64,000 bases of DNA from Poa pratensis (taxonomy: Eukaryota; Streptophyta; Magnoliopsida; Poales; Poaceae). The notes below the pieces were generated by a model. That model was given only the letters and a program-made list of their open reading frames with translations, ran no database searches and was not told where the DNA came from. The DNA lies in NCBI GenBank assembly GCA_947311845.1, contig CAMZMU010000040.1, positions 52,641,782-52,705,781 on the forward strand, written 5' to 3'. Numbering within the stretch: the stretch's first letter is position 1; each line of letters begins with the position of its first letter. Below, in pieces: positions 48,501 through 61,700 of the stretch. Position numbers and translations under genes: made by a program.

Positions 48501-51500
48501 CTCCTCATAAAAACCACGGGATTTACTTATTTCCTTGCTCGATGAGAATAACCTCTTGGGAAACTTTAGGGGACGCACCTTGGCGCACGATCCCCCGACA
48601 ACCAGGTTGATTTCAGACATTGGTGAGACATCATATCAACAGTCGATAACACAAAGCGACGACATCGTTGTGATGAAAGAAACGATTATTAGTGACATCA
48701 CAAATGGATGCAACTAAAGTAGTATAACAACTGTCGAAGTAAAGTAGTTCAAAAGAATGGGCCAATACAATAGAAGGCATATATGTTAAGTTAATGCCTT
48801 ATCACAATGTGTAACATTAATTGAAAGATAAAAGAATGTACTGGTTCTTGTAACACTAAATATTATCTTGGCCTATTACAGAACATAGTTGACGGAAGTC
48901 ACACGCACATTCTACATCAGCCTAGTCTAAGGATCAACGGGTTCTTGCAGCCAACATAGTTTATCATAAGGGTCAGACGATCGGATATGGTTCATTAGCT
49001 CGACCACAAACATGCAGACACCACCCGCTTCAAGTAGTATGGATATCCACAATTAAACTGATCATTGTCATCAGGGAAGTATCACAGATGGATTATATTC
49101 ACAGGAAGAAAAAATATTCCTGCAAGACACTGTATCCACTGTAACCCAAAAACATAAAAAGAATCAATCAAATCTGAAGAATATAACATTGAAAATCATC
49201 GGATGCAAAGCAGTTAAAAGAAGTACTCTAAATGAATGATACAAATCCAAGCAATATTTTGTAGTCATTTGTGTATTTAAGAAGCTAAACCGGGGCATCA
49301 ACCATCATCAAAGCCTAGAAAGATCCAAGAAAGTGGATCTATAAGAAGCTAATAACTGTAGTAACACCAGAAATTTGAACACGACATTCATACCTAACGT
49401 GACCTGGAGCCATGCACTCGTACGGTCTAAGGCCTGTTTATCTTGGCAGATGTACCGGTCGCGCTGACTTGTGCCTGCATTTATATATTCCATCAAGAGG
49501 CGTTGGATACACTAAAAAAGTATTATCATTGAGTTTACTGGTATTATAGTGTGTGACTCTAAAAAAATTACCCATTTTTTATCAGTTGGTAGTTGATTCC
49601 GAATCAACTACTGTATCCTTGACAACCTGGGAAAATAGCTTGTAAGCAAAAGATGGAACAAACAGCATAATAATAAGGTGTAAGTTCGGACACATTAGTT
49701 TAGAAAATCCTAGGTACTTAGGATAACAAAACATTCATGTACATGACAAACATTTGAGTAGGTTTTTCTTCGTATACTACAGTCAGCAGTCAAGATGTTC
49801 TTGTCTAATTGCTGATGAACATGAGCATATATGTAATCATGTTTGTGTCTTATTAAAATAAATCAGTAAATTGTTAACAACTGGGCAACGACGCGCATGT
49901 ACGGTCGATCTCCAACTGTAAATAAGTAAAGTGCTAACGAAATGGCTAATGACACTCATGTACCAAGCACTTAAGCTGCAGATAAGTGGATATATGAATG
50001 GTTCAAGCCCGACTAACTTGAAATGCTTAATGGGTCAGAAAATAGATTCCTAGAAGTTGCATTAACACACATTAAGTCTAAATCCTAAGGTGTACTAACA
50101 TGGGGAGAACTGATAAAGTTGACCATACAAAAAGAAAAATATATGGTCTTGCAGTATCAATAGAAATAAGCATGCAACATGAAGTACTAAATATACAATT
50201 AAACAGAAATATCATGGATTTGAACTGAACCCCATGGATTCCATACATATCACATTGTTACTGAATATATCGATGATAATATAATTTCTACAGGAGAAAA
50301 GCTAACATCTTGAGCAAATCAAAATTATTTTACGACCAAAATGGACCATATGTATTATTGTTTTCTCATTCACCATCACTAACCGAAGAGGAGAATATAT
50401 CTGTTAGCGAGTGCATTATTTCTTCTAACTTTTTCATCACTGATTTCAAAGCAATAGAGGATAGACCTCCAGATATAAGCCAAACCTCCAACATAACAGG
50501 ATGAACCAGGTTGTCGGGAAACGAAAAAAGCTGAATAAGAGAAGGTGAACCAAGTAGCACCTCTCCATGTACCTGAATCAGCATGCAGCGCGCCTCAACC
50601 TCTCTCCCTAACACAGATCGACCCAATCATGCTAACATAATGATCACTAACCTGTTGTATCAAAACAAATGTATTTTAATTAGTATGTACACTGTTAAAA
50701 GAAGCCGTGAAAGAAGCAAAACCAAAGCATCATATGCAACTAAAATTGCAATAACCATATAAAATATTTGATGTGTTCATTTTGCTAAAAATTGACAATT
50801 TTTTTTTGGTTATCTCAAAGCAACACAGACAACCAAAAATACATACATAGTTCAGCCTCATAAGATAAGAATGCATAACTAAAAAAAAGATTATTTATGC
50901 TGGATTAGGGGCGTCTCTCGCCAGCCCACGTCAAGGCCTCCTGCACCTCTTTCTCAGGTCCACTGCCCTATGTGAAGACAGCTGCTCCCCTAAGGGAGAG
51001 AGAGGGGGGGGGGGGGGGGGGATTAGGCACTCACCAAGGCGCTCTCCTTTCGCCGCCCAAGAGGAATGTGGGGTGGAAGGTACAGAGCTCCATAGCCTGC
51101 CATGCCCGATGAAAAGAGCCCGCAGATCATAACACTGCAATATAGCTTGCTAACACTCTACAGAACAATAAAAGCAAAAATGAGATCATCACTAAATCAT
51201 AACTGTGCCAAATTAATGGGAACGCACCTGAACCATATTGCACAAACCTACCAAATTTTATCATAGCTAGCTGGGGCACTTTTAACCAGGCACTAAAATA
51301 AGACGGTGGAAACATCAAGGAGTAATACCTTTCTTAGTGCATTTACATCCACCATACTATTTAGGGCAATATAAATATACTTTACATTCAAGTAACATAA
51401 CTGGGTGAAATATTATATTTTACAGTCAAATAACCTTTAACTGCTAAATTTCAGATCAAGAGGCGTTGGATACATTCAAGTAACATGTGTTTGACTACCA

Positions 51501-51675
51501 GATCATGGATTGATCTTCCTCTGCAACTTGCTAGGATTTTCAGCATGCACCTTATAGGGATAAAGAAGAATATGCACAAACAAACATGGAAAGGAGAGAT
51601 TGGAAGACAGGGTTACCTGTTTTGGTATCATACAGTTGAAACTCCCCTGCCCTGAGGTAATGATAATTTTTTCAC
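48501..51675. other. No gene recognised; AT-rich, with one poly-G tract
   Basis: No coherent coding region on either strand. The string CAAGAGGCGTTGGATACA occurs at about 49494 and again at 51460, hinting at a dispersed direct repeat of unknown extent. A run of G (51004-51021) follows GAGAGAGAG. The 5' exon(s) of the histidine kinase were looked for here and not found. Confidence 0.4.
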
Positions 51676-51723
51676 CTATATTAGCAGAATAAGGTTTTAG
51701 TAATTTTTCCACCTATATTAGCA
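51673..51723 (+). repeat. Short tandem duplication, period 37 bp
   Basis: CACCTATATTAGCA occurs at 51673 and 51710 within similar AATTTTT contexts, just upstream of the Helitron Rep fragment. Confidence 0.7.
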
Positions 51724-51750
51724 AGGGTATACAAAGCTAAATAGCGAGAT

Positions 51751-52590
51751 ATGATGGACTTACTGACTAAACATAAGCATTTTGGAGAAGTCGCAGCTTA
51801 TGTACATGTCACAGAGTTTCAGAAACGAGGTCTGCCGCATGAGCATATACTTCTATTCATGAAAGCAAACAGTAAGTTAAGGACCCCAGATGACTATGAT
51901 CGGGCGATATCTGCAGAGCTACCCAACAAAGAGAAATATCCCGTTCTCCATGATCTGGTAGTCAAACACATGTTGCACAGACCATGTGGTGTGCTGAACA
52001 AAAATTGCCCCTGCATGATTGATGGACAGTGTCGATTTCATTACCCACGAGAATTTTGCGATCTTACATTACAAGGGAAAGACTCATATCCCATCTATAA
52101 AAGGAGAGAGGATGGGTGTGGAGTTAGGATAAGAGGAGCAGATTTGGACAATAGATGGACAACCCCGCTCTCCTTATGCGATACAACTGCCATATTAATG
52201 TTGAAGCATGCTCGAGTATCAAGGCAGTCAAGTATTTGTTCAAGTACATTTACAAAGGGCATGATAAGGCATCCTTTGTGTGCGAGCAGGAAATCATCAA
52301 TGATGGGTGAATCATTAATGAAATTCGCCAATATAGGGATGCATGCTATATATCTCCTCCAGAGGCTCTTTATAGGGTTTTCGGTTTTAAAATGTTTGGT
52401 GTCAGTCCATCGGTGTTGCAGCTCCAGCTTCATTTGCCAAACATGCATACTGTCGCATTTAAAGCTTATGAGAATCTGGAAGATGTTGTTGCTCGGTCAT
52501 CTTCTTCCAAACCCATGCTTACTGAGTACTTTGAGATGAATCAGAAGTGTCTCAAGTTTGCCCAAAAGTGGATGTATGAACTTATTTTTC
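51751..52590 (+). pseudogene. Helitron Rep/helicase fragment (HUH-type), frame-broken
   Basis: The first open stretch encodes VHVTEFQKRGLPHEHILLFM, which contains the HxH metal motif of the Rep nuclease used by rolling-circle Helitrons, followed by family blocks such as HMLHRPCGVLNKNCPCM, CRFHYPREF and RGADLDNRW. From about 52150 the reading frame shifts, but related blocks continue in other frames to about 52590 (ending near QKCLKFAQKWMYE). The second catalytic tyrosine region and the whole helicase domain are absent. It is a truncated, inactive piece, and it lies directly next to the 5'-truncated histidine kinase. Confidence 0.8.
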
Positions 52591-53420
52591 TACTATTGTT
52601 TCACATCTTCCTTTTTAGGGAACACTCTTTTCTTAATTTTAAACAATATACTATTTGTTCGCTCTGATATTCAATAATATTTGAGCAAATGTAAACACGT
52701 ACGGCCAAATTAATTCGATTCTACTACCACTGAATTATTATAACTCATGCATTTGCTGCTACGTGTTGAGTCAGGTGGAACGACAGCTGTTCATGGGGTT
52801 CGCCATGCAGCAGCAGGTGGCCGAGATGTCCTACGCCGGCGTCGACGGCTCCGCCTTCACCTACTACCGCGGCGAGGACGGCCAGACAAGAGCGATGTTC
52901 ACCAGCTCCCGTGGCAACTGGTACATCCAGGCCGCCGACCCGGCGACCGGCCGCCTTGTCGGACACTTCGCGGCCGTATCGCCGCCTCACCACCTGCCCA
53001 ACGCTGCGCGGGCCCTCGCCGACGCCAAGAGCGGCTCGCGCGCGGCCCTCAGGGACGGATTGGCCCGTCCCAACGTCCAGATGGTGGTATTCTCCGCGCC
53101 GGTCGGTGACGCCGGCGTGGTCTCTGCCGCCGTCCCCGTCGACGACATCATGGCGATCGCCAGCCGGGCCGCGGCAGGGTTCCGCACCGCGGATGTGTAC
53201 TACTCGATCACCGACAGTCTTTGACGCGAATGTTACGGAGGTTTTGTTCTCGGAGATCAACTGCACCGTGTCCGCCATTGACGCACCCAAGCTAGAGCTC
53301 CACGGCGCCGGGCTCGGGCATCACCGCGAGGAGTACGAAGTCGCGTGCACGAGCTTCGACCTCTCCGGAGGAGTAAACCTGGTACGTGTGCATGCCTACC
53401 CTCCACATTTGTGAATTCTC

Positions 53421-53490
53421 TGTCAAATATACATTTTTTAGGGGAATTTGTCAAATATACATTTTTTAGATCAATTTGTCAAATATACAT
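53421..53490 (+). repeat. 28-bp tandem repeat in the first visible intron of the kinase
   Basis: TGTCAAATATACATTTTTTA starts at 53421 and 53449, and a shortened third copy starts at 53477. It lies just after the splice donor at 53382. Confidence 0.85.
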
Positions 53491-54089
53491 GCTACGGTTG
53501 ACTCTGGGTCACTGACTTGCTCACCTGGGCCCCTTATGGTGCAACTGGCCTGGCCTAATGTCCCTAGAGGGACAATCAGGTTTCTCCGGGTTTCCGGCCA
53601 GCTCTCTCTCAGAATTCAAGTGCAAGTCTGCCTGAATTATTGCTGAAGGACACCGGCACAGAGGCGAGCAGCGGGCCGCGGTCAGGGCCACTGCCCACTG
53701 GCAATTCAGTTAACTTACTCGGCGGAATCGCCGGATCGGACATGGCGTATCAGCTTACAATGTCAGACCTCCACGACATATGCCCGGCGGAGCTTCAGCC
53801 TGGGCAGCTTTTAATAGTCCACTGAAACTGAAGCTCGTACTACTTAAACATGAGCCGACAATTTTCATGTGCAAGCTGTCGTCAGCCAGTAGTTTCGCGA
53901 CTTTGCCAACGTCGTCAGACCCGTACGTCACTGCCTATGACAATTGGTGGGCGGAAGGGAAAAGGTTAGGAGGAGGGTTTAGCTAGGGCTGAGAGATGTA
54001 AGAAGAGAGGATCAAAACTTTACCGTTGGATGGAAGATATCTAACGTAATACGAGACCTCGAGTGAAAAAAAAATTGTCAGGCAACTTT

Positions 54090-54250
54090 CACTAGTAGAG
54101 AACCCACTTCTAGTACCGGTTGTAAATGGCCTTTAGTACCGGCCGCACAACCGGTACTAAAGGGTCGGCACTAAAGGGGTAACCCTTTAGTACCGGTACC
54201 AAAATAAAACCGGTTTCTACTAGTTGTAAATGCCTCTGTTTCTACTAGTG
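54090..54250. mobile_element. Small CACTA-derived MITE in kinase intron, 3-bp target duplication
   Basis: 161 bp starting CACTAGTAGAGAAC and ending GTTTCTACTAGTG, with TTT on both sides (54087-54089, 54251-54253). The interior has TAGTACCGGT repeats in both orientations. The CACTA ends and 3-bp duplication place it in the CACTA superfamily; it encodes nothing. Confidence 0.88.
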
Positions 54251-57200
54251 TTTCTTAGATATATAGCTTTTTTTTTTAGATAAAGAACTTAGATATATAG
54301 CTATAAACGTACGTACAACGCTACCAAATTAAGCTTAATGATGATACCATGGAAGAAGTCGCAAAAAAAAAATGATACCATGGAAGATAGCACGTATTAA
54401 GGAGGAAAGTACGTATCTGGGAGATCTTCACAACAAATGTCATTAACCATTCCAATATGATGACAAGATGCGTACGGAAAAAAACTGAAAACTTTCCAAG
54501 AGGGAAGTCCTGTAGATCGTTGCTTCCATATATCACAGAGATCCGATCGATCGATCGAAGATTAACCTAGCTAGATGAAATTTTGTTTCTCCTCGATCCT
54601 TCTTCCTAGCTACTACTAGCACGCAATGCATGCATGCACGCAACTTGTTTGAAGTTTTCGGACTGGCCGGCGGCGGCGCAGCAGCATAGTGTACTAACAT
54701 CTACGATACATAATCTCCTTCCTCAGGGGCTCCGGCTGGTGTTCCGGCACGAGGCGGACATGTTAGGGCGGATGGGGGTGGCCGTGGTCTGCGTCGTCTG
54801 CTCGCTCGTGGCCGTGGCGGCGGTGGCGTGCCTCTTCATGGCGCGGGCGCTGCGGCGGGCTGGGGCGCGGGAGGCAGCGCTCGAGGCCGACCTCGTGAGG
54901 CAGAAGGAGGCGCTTCAGCAGGCGGAGCGCAAGAGCATGAACAAGAGCAACGCCTTCGCCCGTGCCAGCCACGACATCCGCTCCTCGCTCGCCGCCGTCG
55001 CCGGTCTCATCGACGTCGCCCGGCCGGAGGCGCAGGCAAACTCCAACCTCACCTACTACCTCAACCAGATGGACGTCGGCACCAAGAAGCTCTTCGGTCA
55101 GTCCCCCTCCCCCAATCTAGCTCTATGCATCCATCCATGGCCCAAGAAACGGCAGGCGCATCCATGCATCCATGACCCTAGAACCTAGATACGTGCCATG
55201 CATTAATTCATATATATGCATATATGCCAAGATTATGTATACTTGGTAACTTCTTTTTGCTCCATATATTCGGCACCTGGTAATTTAACTAATGCAAATT
55301 ATATGATTCATATCACTACAGATTTGCACGCAATAAAAAGTAAAGTTGCACAACTAATTTGCTTAAAATGTTTGGTGTACAAGCGTGCAACAGTTCAATT
55401 CTACGGGTTTTTACAAATTAAAATTGCACAATTTTTCCACAATGTGCACGAAAACCAGTTCATGTTTGGTAAAATGATAAGTATTAACGTTTCGGATAGA
55501 TGGTCCCATTATCACATTAATTGCTAGACGCACACTCACGTGTTAGTCTTTGTCTATTATCCGGCTAAGCAAATATTTTGTCACATTTTACGCTAGCTCC
55601 ATGTTGGTTTTGTGCGTCTTCGGATGCCGAAGCGACAATTTCCTCTACTTTGCTTATGTTGATTCATCATACATTTGTGTAACACGTGTCTTTGTACATG
55701 CAGATATACTTAATACGATACTGGACATGAGCAAGGTGGAGTCCGGGAAGATGCAGTTGGAGGAGGTACAGTTCAGCATGGCCGACGTCCTTGAGGAATC
55801 CATGGACATGTCCAACGTTGTTGGCATGCCCAAAGGCGTCGAGGTGGTGTGGGACCCCTGTGACTTCTCTGTTCTGCGGTGTTATGCCATCATCGGTGAC
55901 TGCAAGAGGTTTAAGCAAATCCTCGACAACTTGCTTGGCAATGCAATCAAGTTCACAGACGAAGGTCACGTCGTGCTCCGAGCGTGGGCCAACCGCCCCA
56001 TCGCCAGGACCTCCATGATAAGCACCCCTCTAGGTTCGCCCCCCGCTGGCGTGTTGGCGGGTTCTGTCGGTGGCTGCTTGGAGCAAGGAGGACGGAGCCG
56101 AGCAGAATGCTCGAAGATCACTTCAGAATGATCCCAACTCGGTTGAGTTTTACTTCGAGGTGGTTGATACGGGTGTTGGGATACCCAAGGACAAGAGGGA
56201 GTCGGTGTTTGAGAACTACGTTCAGGTGAAAGAAGGGCATGGCGGCACCGGCCTCGGACTTGGAATCGTCCAATCCTTTGTAAGTGGTCTACAACATGTT
56301 TTCATGCATGTTAAAACTATCACTTGCCCTTCTCTCAGTGTGGCCTAAAATTACAATTTTTTTTAACTTTGTAGGCTATATATAAACCATAGTTACTTTT
56401 TGGATTAAGATGGCTGCAAAAGGTGTTATAATTAAAAACGAGTCAAAATGCACCCTACATCAAAATACCTTTTGTATGCAGAACACATAGATACAATGAT
56501 CTTGTTTAGAGATAGTTCGCCGGTGTGTCAAATCAGGTGGCACGTACTACAATTTCATTCTATCACTTCTTGTCTTTGTATTGTTAGAATGTGACTAATT
56601 CACGGTCGATTGACAACTAATTAGTTTTCGGTCAGTGGCGTTATCGGATCTTGGTTGCAACCCATGTTGTAACTAGCACGAATCATGGAGCAAAACAAAT
56701 AGTTTGGGACATTGTTTTCTCAGTTGCAACCCCACTTGTATTTCAGATGATCATGAACCGCAATGCAAATTGGACGGTTCTGAATTTGAATAAGATCTAA
56801 CTTAATTCTCGTTAGACCGAGAATTAGCCAAAAACTGTTATCATTATGGTCCACTAATATTTGTTCTACTTGTTTTGACAGGTTCGTTTGATGGGAGGAG
56901 AGATCAGCATAAAGGAGAAAGAGCCAGGAGAAGCCGGAACGTGCTTCGGCTTCAACGTCTTCCTCAAAATCGGCGAGAGGCCAGATGCTGAAGAGGACAT
57001 CGAGCAAGGGAGGACAACGGCGCCGTCGCTGTTCAGGGAATCCGGCTGCTTCAAGGGCGGGCACTGCGTCCTCCTCGTGCACGGCAACGAGACCCGCCGG
57101 ATCCTGCATACATGGATGGAGAGTGTCGGGATGAAAGTCTGGCCCGTCCCGCGCGCCGAGCTCCTCGCCCCGACACTGGAGAAGGCGCACACCGCCGCGG

Positions 57201-58407
57201 GTGCCTCGCCGTCCAGGCCGGCATCGATGTCCTCGTCACAGGGCGGCGGCGCGGGCGACTTTGAAGGCGCCACCGACCGGTGCTTCAGCTCAAAGGAGAT
57301 GGTCACCCAGGTCCTGCGGAACGGCAGCGGCAACCACGCCGGGCACCTCCACCCGTTCGGCCTGCTCGTCGTCGTCGACATATCAGGCGGGAGGCTCCAC
57401 GAAGTCTCCCGAGAGGCGGCGGCAAGCCTTGCCAAGATCAAGCACCAGGTGCCGTGCAGGGTGGTGTGCCTGACGGACCTCAAGACCTCCTCGGAGGATC
57501 TGAGGAGGTTCAGGGAGGTGGCGAGCTGCGACCTCGATCTGCGCAAGCCCATCCACGGATCCCGGCTGCGCGAGCTCCTCCAGACCATGAGAGACCTCCA
57601 GGCGTCCCCGTTCCAGCAACAGCATCCGTATCAGGTGGGGATCACCATCAATGAAGAACTGCCGGCGGCGTCTGAAATCACGGTCGCGGCGGCGTCGGCG
57701 CCCCAGGGATCGCCCGGAGTTGGAGACGACAAGCCGCTGGAAGGGGTGCGCGTGCTGCTGGTGGAGGACACCATGGTGCTGCAGACCATCCAGAAGAAGA
57801 TGCTGGCCACTCTCGGCGCAGCTGTGGAGATTGCAGGGGATGGATCCAAGGCTGTGGCCATGTTCACCCAAGCTCTTGAGAATGCAAGTGATGGTGCTTC
57901 AGAGGATCATGCTGATGCAGTGGCATTGCCCTATGATGTGATTTTCATGGACTGCCAGGTACATTTGTTATTTGTCCAGTAGCAATGTGCTAAGCATCAA
58001 TTCAATCTTTTGCTTCTGATGACGGTTTTGACATTGCTGATAATTGTATGCTGTTTGTTTCAGATGCCATTGATGGATGGCTATGAGGCGACCAAGCGCA
58101 TCCGCGAGAAGGAAAGCCGTTACGACATCCACACCCCGATCATCGCGCTGACTGCGCATTCCGAGGAGAGGATCTGCAGGAGACCATCCAAGCAGGGATG
58201 GATCTCCACCTGACAAAGCCAATACAGAGGAAGAAGATTGTGGATGCTGTTTATCATGTCTGCAAGGCAGACAAGAACTGATGTTTTTCGTTTTCCCGGC
58301 TACATGATCACAATCAAGAGATGTGGGTGGTTTTCAGTGGTGATGATGATGATCATGGCATGTACTCTGGTTACTGTTATGCAGTTTAGTAACTCTTTTA
58401 TGATCTA

Positions 58408-58440
58408 CTAGCTAATTGCCCGTGCGTTGCAACGGGAATA
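58408..58440 (-). mobile_element. Helitron 3' terminus (minus strand), outer
   Basis: Read on the minus strand: a hairpin CCCGTTGCAACGCACGGG, a short spacer CAATTAG, then CTAG followed by T. This is the standard Helitron 3' end (hairpin, CTRR, insertion before T). The element must extend to higher coordinates; its TC start was not identified, so only the end is annotated. Confidence 0.75.
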
Positions 58441-58749
58441 TGAATATTCTATAAAAATTGTACGTGATTATGTATCCATCATTTGTACATTCGTCTCACT
58501 AAAATTTTGGTGAGCTTCCAATTACCAAGATTTATTATGAAGGTTTGAAGGGGAGCAAAAACGGAGTAATATTATTTTTCAAGCAGGACAGATAGCTACC
58601 ACTCGTGTAATGCACCAGTCGACACACGGAAAACGTAAATTTATTAACTCAGTGTTTCAAAAGTGAAATGTCCAAGATAAATTTCAACCGTACTTACATT
58701 TTTAACATAAAAACTAAGAACCAAAGAAACATATGGTTATCTACATATA

Positions 58750-58785
58750 CTAGTGGAATTTTGCGCGGCGTCACGCCGCGGCCTT
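58750..58785 (-). mobile_element. Helitron 3' terminus (minus strand), inner
   Basis: On the minus strand the hairpin CCGCGGCGTGACGCCGCGC is followed by AAAATTCCA and CTAG, then T. The stem differs from that at 58408, so this is a second Helitron family whose end lies 342 bp inside the first, implying nesting. It extends to the right; the other end was not found in the window. Confidence 0.65.
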
Positions 58786-61700
58786 GATGAAGCAGAGACA
58801 CATCTCATGTAGAAGGGGGCAAAATATAAGCGCAAGTTGTAGTAAAAAGCTGATATAATTAGTTGTAAAAAAGAGAGACATATGGCCATGGACCAACAGA
58901 GTACCAATTAAATGCTGGTTCCAATTATTAGAATCAAAAAAGTGTTCCACCAAGATTTATACGGTCTTGTGTTTGTATGCATGTACAAAACCCATGTGTA
59001 GACCTGTAGCAACAGAGTCCGATGTTGCATCAGTTGTGTGCTATCTAATTGGATCTCTCCTAAAATTGTAGACTGTACTTCACTGTCATGCGCTGATTAA
59101 GAGGAAGAAAGTAAGTTTGGATTGCTGAAAGAATAAATCCTAATATGAGGACTTTTGCTACTCTGACAGGCCGACGGATTTGCACCATTTGGAATTGGCT
59201 TAAAACTGCAGACTCTATTGTCATCTCCAAGACCTTCGCTAATTTGTTTTGCTAGCTTCTCCCTGAAGTGCACAACACCAAATAGACGAACTTCAGAATA
59301 ATACGACCAGCCCTATACTTTCCAAAGAAGCTAGCTAAGACAATCACTGAATAACGAAAAACAAATTATTTTAACCATTGCAACCACATCAACCTAGTTA
59401 TATATTTCCCCTGTTATTTTATGGACAATATATAAGAGTATTGAATATCACGGTAAGACTACACATGTCCAGCAGCTCACCGGAACTTTCCAATGAGGCA
59501 ACCAGTTTTTAAATAACATGGCATGAAGAACAAAAACATTTTTGGAAGTTCAAAAAGTACCTTAAATTGTTTCATGGGACGGTTTACAAAACAAAACTGT
59601 GGATAGAAGGTCAACAGCAGCACCGGTGATCTTAGCAGTGATCTATCACACTTTCTTCTAGTCTGCAAGAGTGTCAAGGTCGTCCTTGCGTCAACCTCAA
59701 CGACCCCAAAGAGCAGAACCTGCAAGTTAAGATCCAATCGTCCGTCAAAAACCTATATATTCTGAGAAATAAATAAATGTCTATTCTTCAGTAGAAGGGA
59801 TCAAGATTCATGAAAAATCTGTCCTCAGATATTTCATCCCATGAATTTGTTATTTTGCCTAATCTAAACACATGAAATTGCTTCTGTGTAATTCAAATGA
59901 GGCATCACAGGAAGCAGAGGCAACGCAGCTAGCTCAAGCAATAATCTACACTGACACAGGGCACTAATAGAACATTTTTTACAAAGAAAACAAAACGGTC
60001 AGTGGGATATTTCTGAACTTTAGGTTCAGAGTAGCACACACATACAACACCATCATCAGCAGCCAACTAATTGGAATAAATCACAAAACCATCAGCTCAT
60101 TCTAACAGACAATAGGTAGCTCATCTCCCGCAAGATTTGCTGAAGAATTAGAGCATCCAGATTTCATCACCGAAGCATCAAAATAGCATAGTCAACACGT
60201 ACTTTAGCACGTACCAAAATTGCCCCAACGTCTATCTACTATTGTCAATGTAGAGAGACCCCTATGAAATGACCGTTGCTGCTGATTAAGCAATGGACGT
60301 TTATTTAGAGAAATTGGCTATACTTTACTTGCTCATATATTTGCATCTGATAGTTGGATCCAATTGGTACATTGGGCAATGTTCAGTCATTATACGCAAC
60401 CTGCATTTTACTTTTCTGTTTCCACTTCAATAACACAAAAAGCTAAGCACATCTTAATCAAAAGAAACTTGCTGAGCTCGTAGACATTCGTCTCAAGCAG
60501 AATATAGATGAATGCCTTAACGAAACCATATGTAACAGAAATAGTCGCATTCATCTTAAAGTAGTTGGTAGAATTGCGCCAAAACATGTATATTCAAATC
60601 GAAAGATCATTTTCAGGGCACAAAATTAAGCTACAATATGCACTAAAAGGTATAGAATAATTAGTAATACCTAAATCAGAAGTAAAACGTTCTATACATG
60701 AAAACTGAGCGCTGCAAAATAGAAGACACGTCTCAGGTGCTTGATCCTACAATAATTAGAAATATATAGCTAAAATAGGTTGAATGAAGCCAAAGCACGA
60801 TGAGCAATAAACACATGTAGAATAAGGGCATCAAAAGAAGAGCGGATCTATAGGTTGAGCATTCAGCACAAAAGATGAGACAAAAGATTATGAAAGGGAT
60901 TTTCTGCTGCCAAATCAATGACGGCAATAAACCTTGTGACTTGTGAGCAGTAATATGTAGCAAACAATGTTGTGTTAATCCATTGTGTGAAGCCTGATAA
61001 ATGAATAATCGGAGAACGTAAAAAAGGAACCGATCAGGCATTCCTTGTCAGAAACACATAATAATTAAATGGTCATGTGTAGTTTATAAAAGGTTAAGTT
61101 TACGAACAAAGCAAATTGGCGTTGTGCGGTGACTAAAATATCAAAATTACTATAGAAAAATACATCGATGTAAACACAGACCATTGGTCAATACAACAAA
61201 TTGTGTGTAAACATGAAAATCGGAATTTCCGAAGAACACAAAATCAGAATCCTAAATCTAGAATAACAACAAAACGAAACACATAGATATCAGTTCTCAA
61301 TAGCTAGAAAAGGGAGGCATGGAAGATCCCAGAGCAAGCAAGTAATAGTGTCCAACCTGTAACACCATGTTGCGGAAATCTGTAGAAGCAAGCAAACGGG
61401 AAATAAAGCGTCTAAAAGCCTTTCCTGCCAAAAAAAATAGCATGCTTAGCATGTACATGGTTCATGGAAAAAATCACTTCATAGGTGCAATGACATGTGG
61501 AAGAGTTTAAATAAATACTCTCTATCTTCCAATACAATAATGTTGCACAGAAAAAAACTCAGATCACTATAGCAAAAACATTATGAAATGCATTCAGTCT
61601 AACTGAGTTCTTCTTAATGCGATATTACTCCGCGGTCATGTTAAAGTAATTCATCTTACAAATAGGTACAACAGGTATGGAGGCGAGAATACAAAAGAGA

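Larger units (their letters stand above)
52775..58281 (+). pseudogene. CKI1-like hybrid histidine kinase, 5'-truncated with four frame breaks
   Basis: Plant hybrid kinases of this type sit in membranes and pass phosphate from His to a receiver Asp, feeding the cytokinin-type two-component pathway. Visible exons: 52775-53381, 54727-55096, 55704-56279, 56882-57958, 58064-58281. Order: extracytoplasmic sensor region (from VERQLFMGFA), one transmembrane segment (about 54772-54850), H-box ASHDIRSSLAAVAGL (about 54967), N-box [32 protein letters not shown], and receiver VLLVEDTMV with phospho-acceptor IFMDCQMPLMDG, then LHLTKP. Single-base-type frame changes occur at about 53217, 56030, 56080 and 58165; each lies between otherwise conserved blocks. 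The first exon begins at a splice acceptor, and no upstream exon with a start codon was found. Without repair it cannot give the full protein; assembly error is the alternative. Confidence 0.85.
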
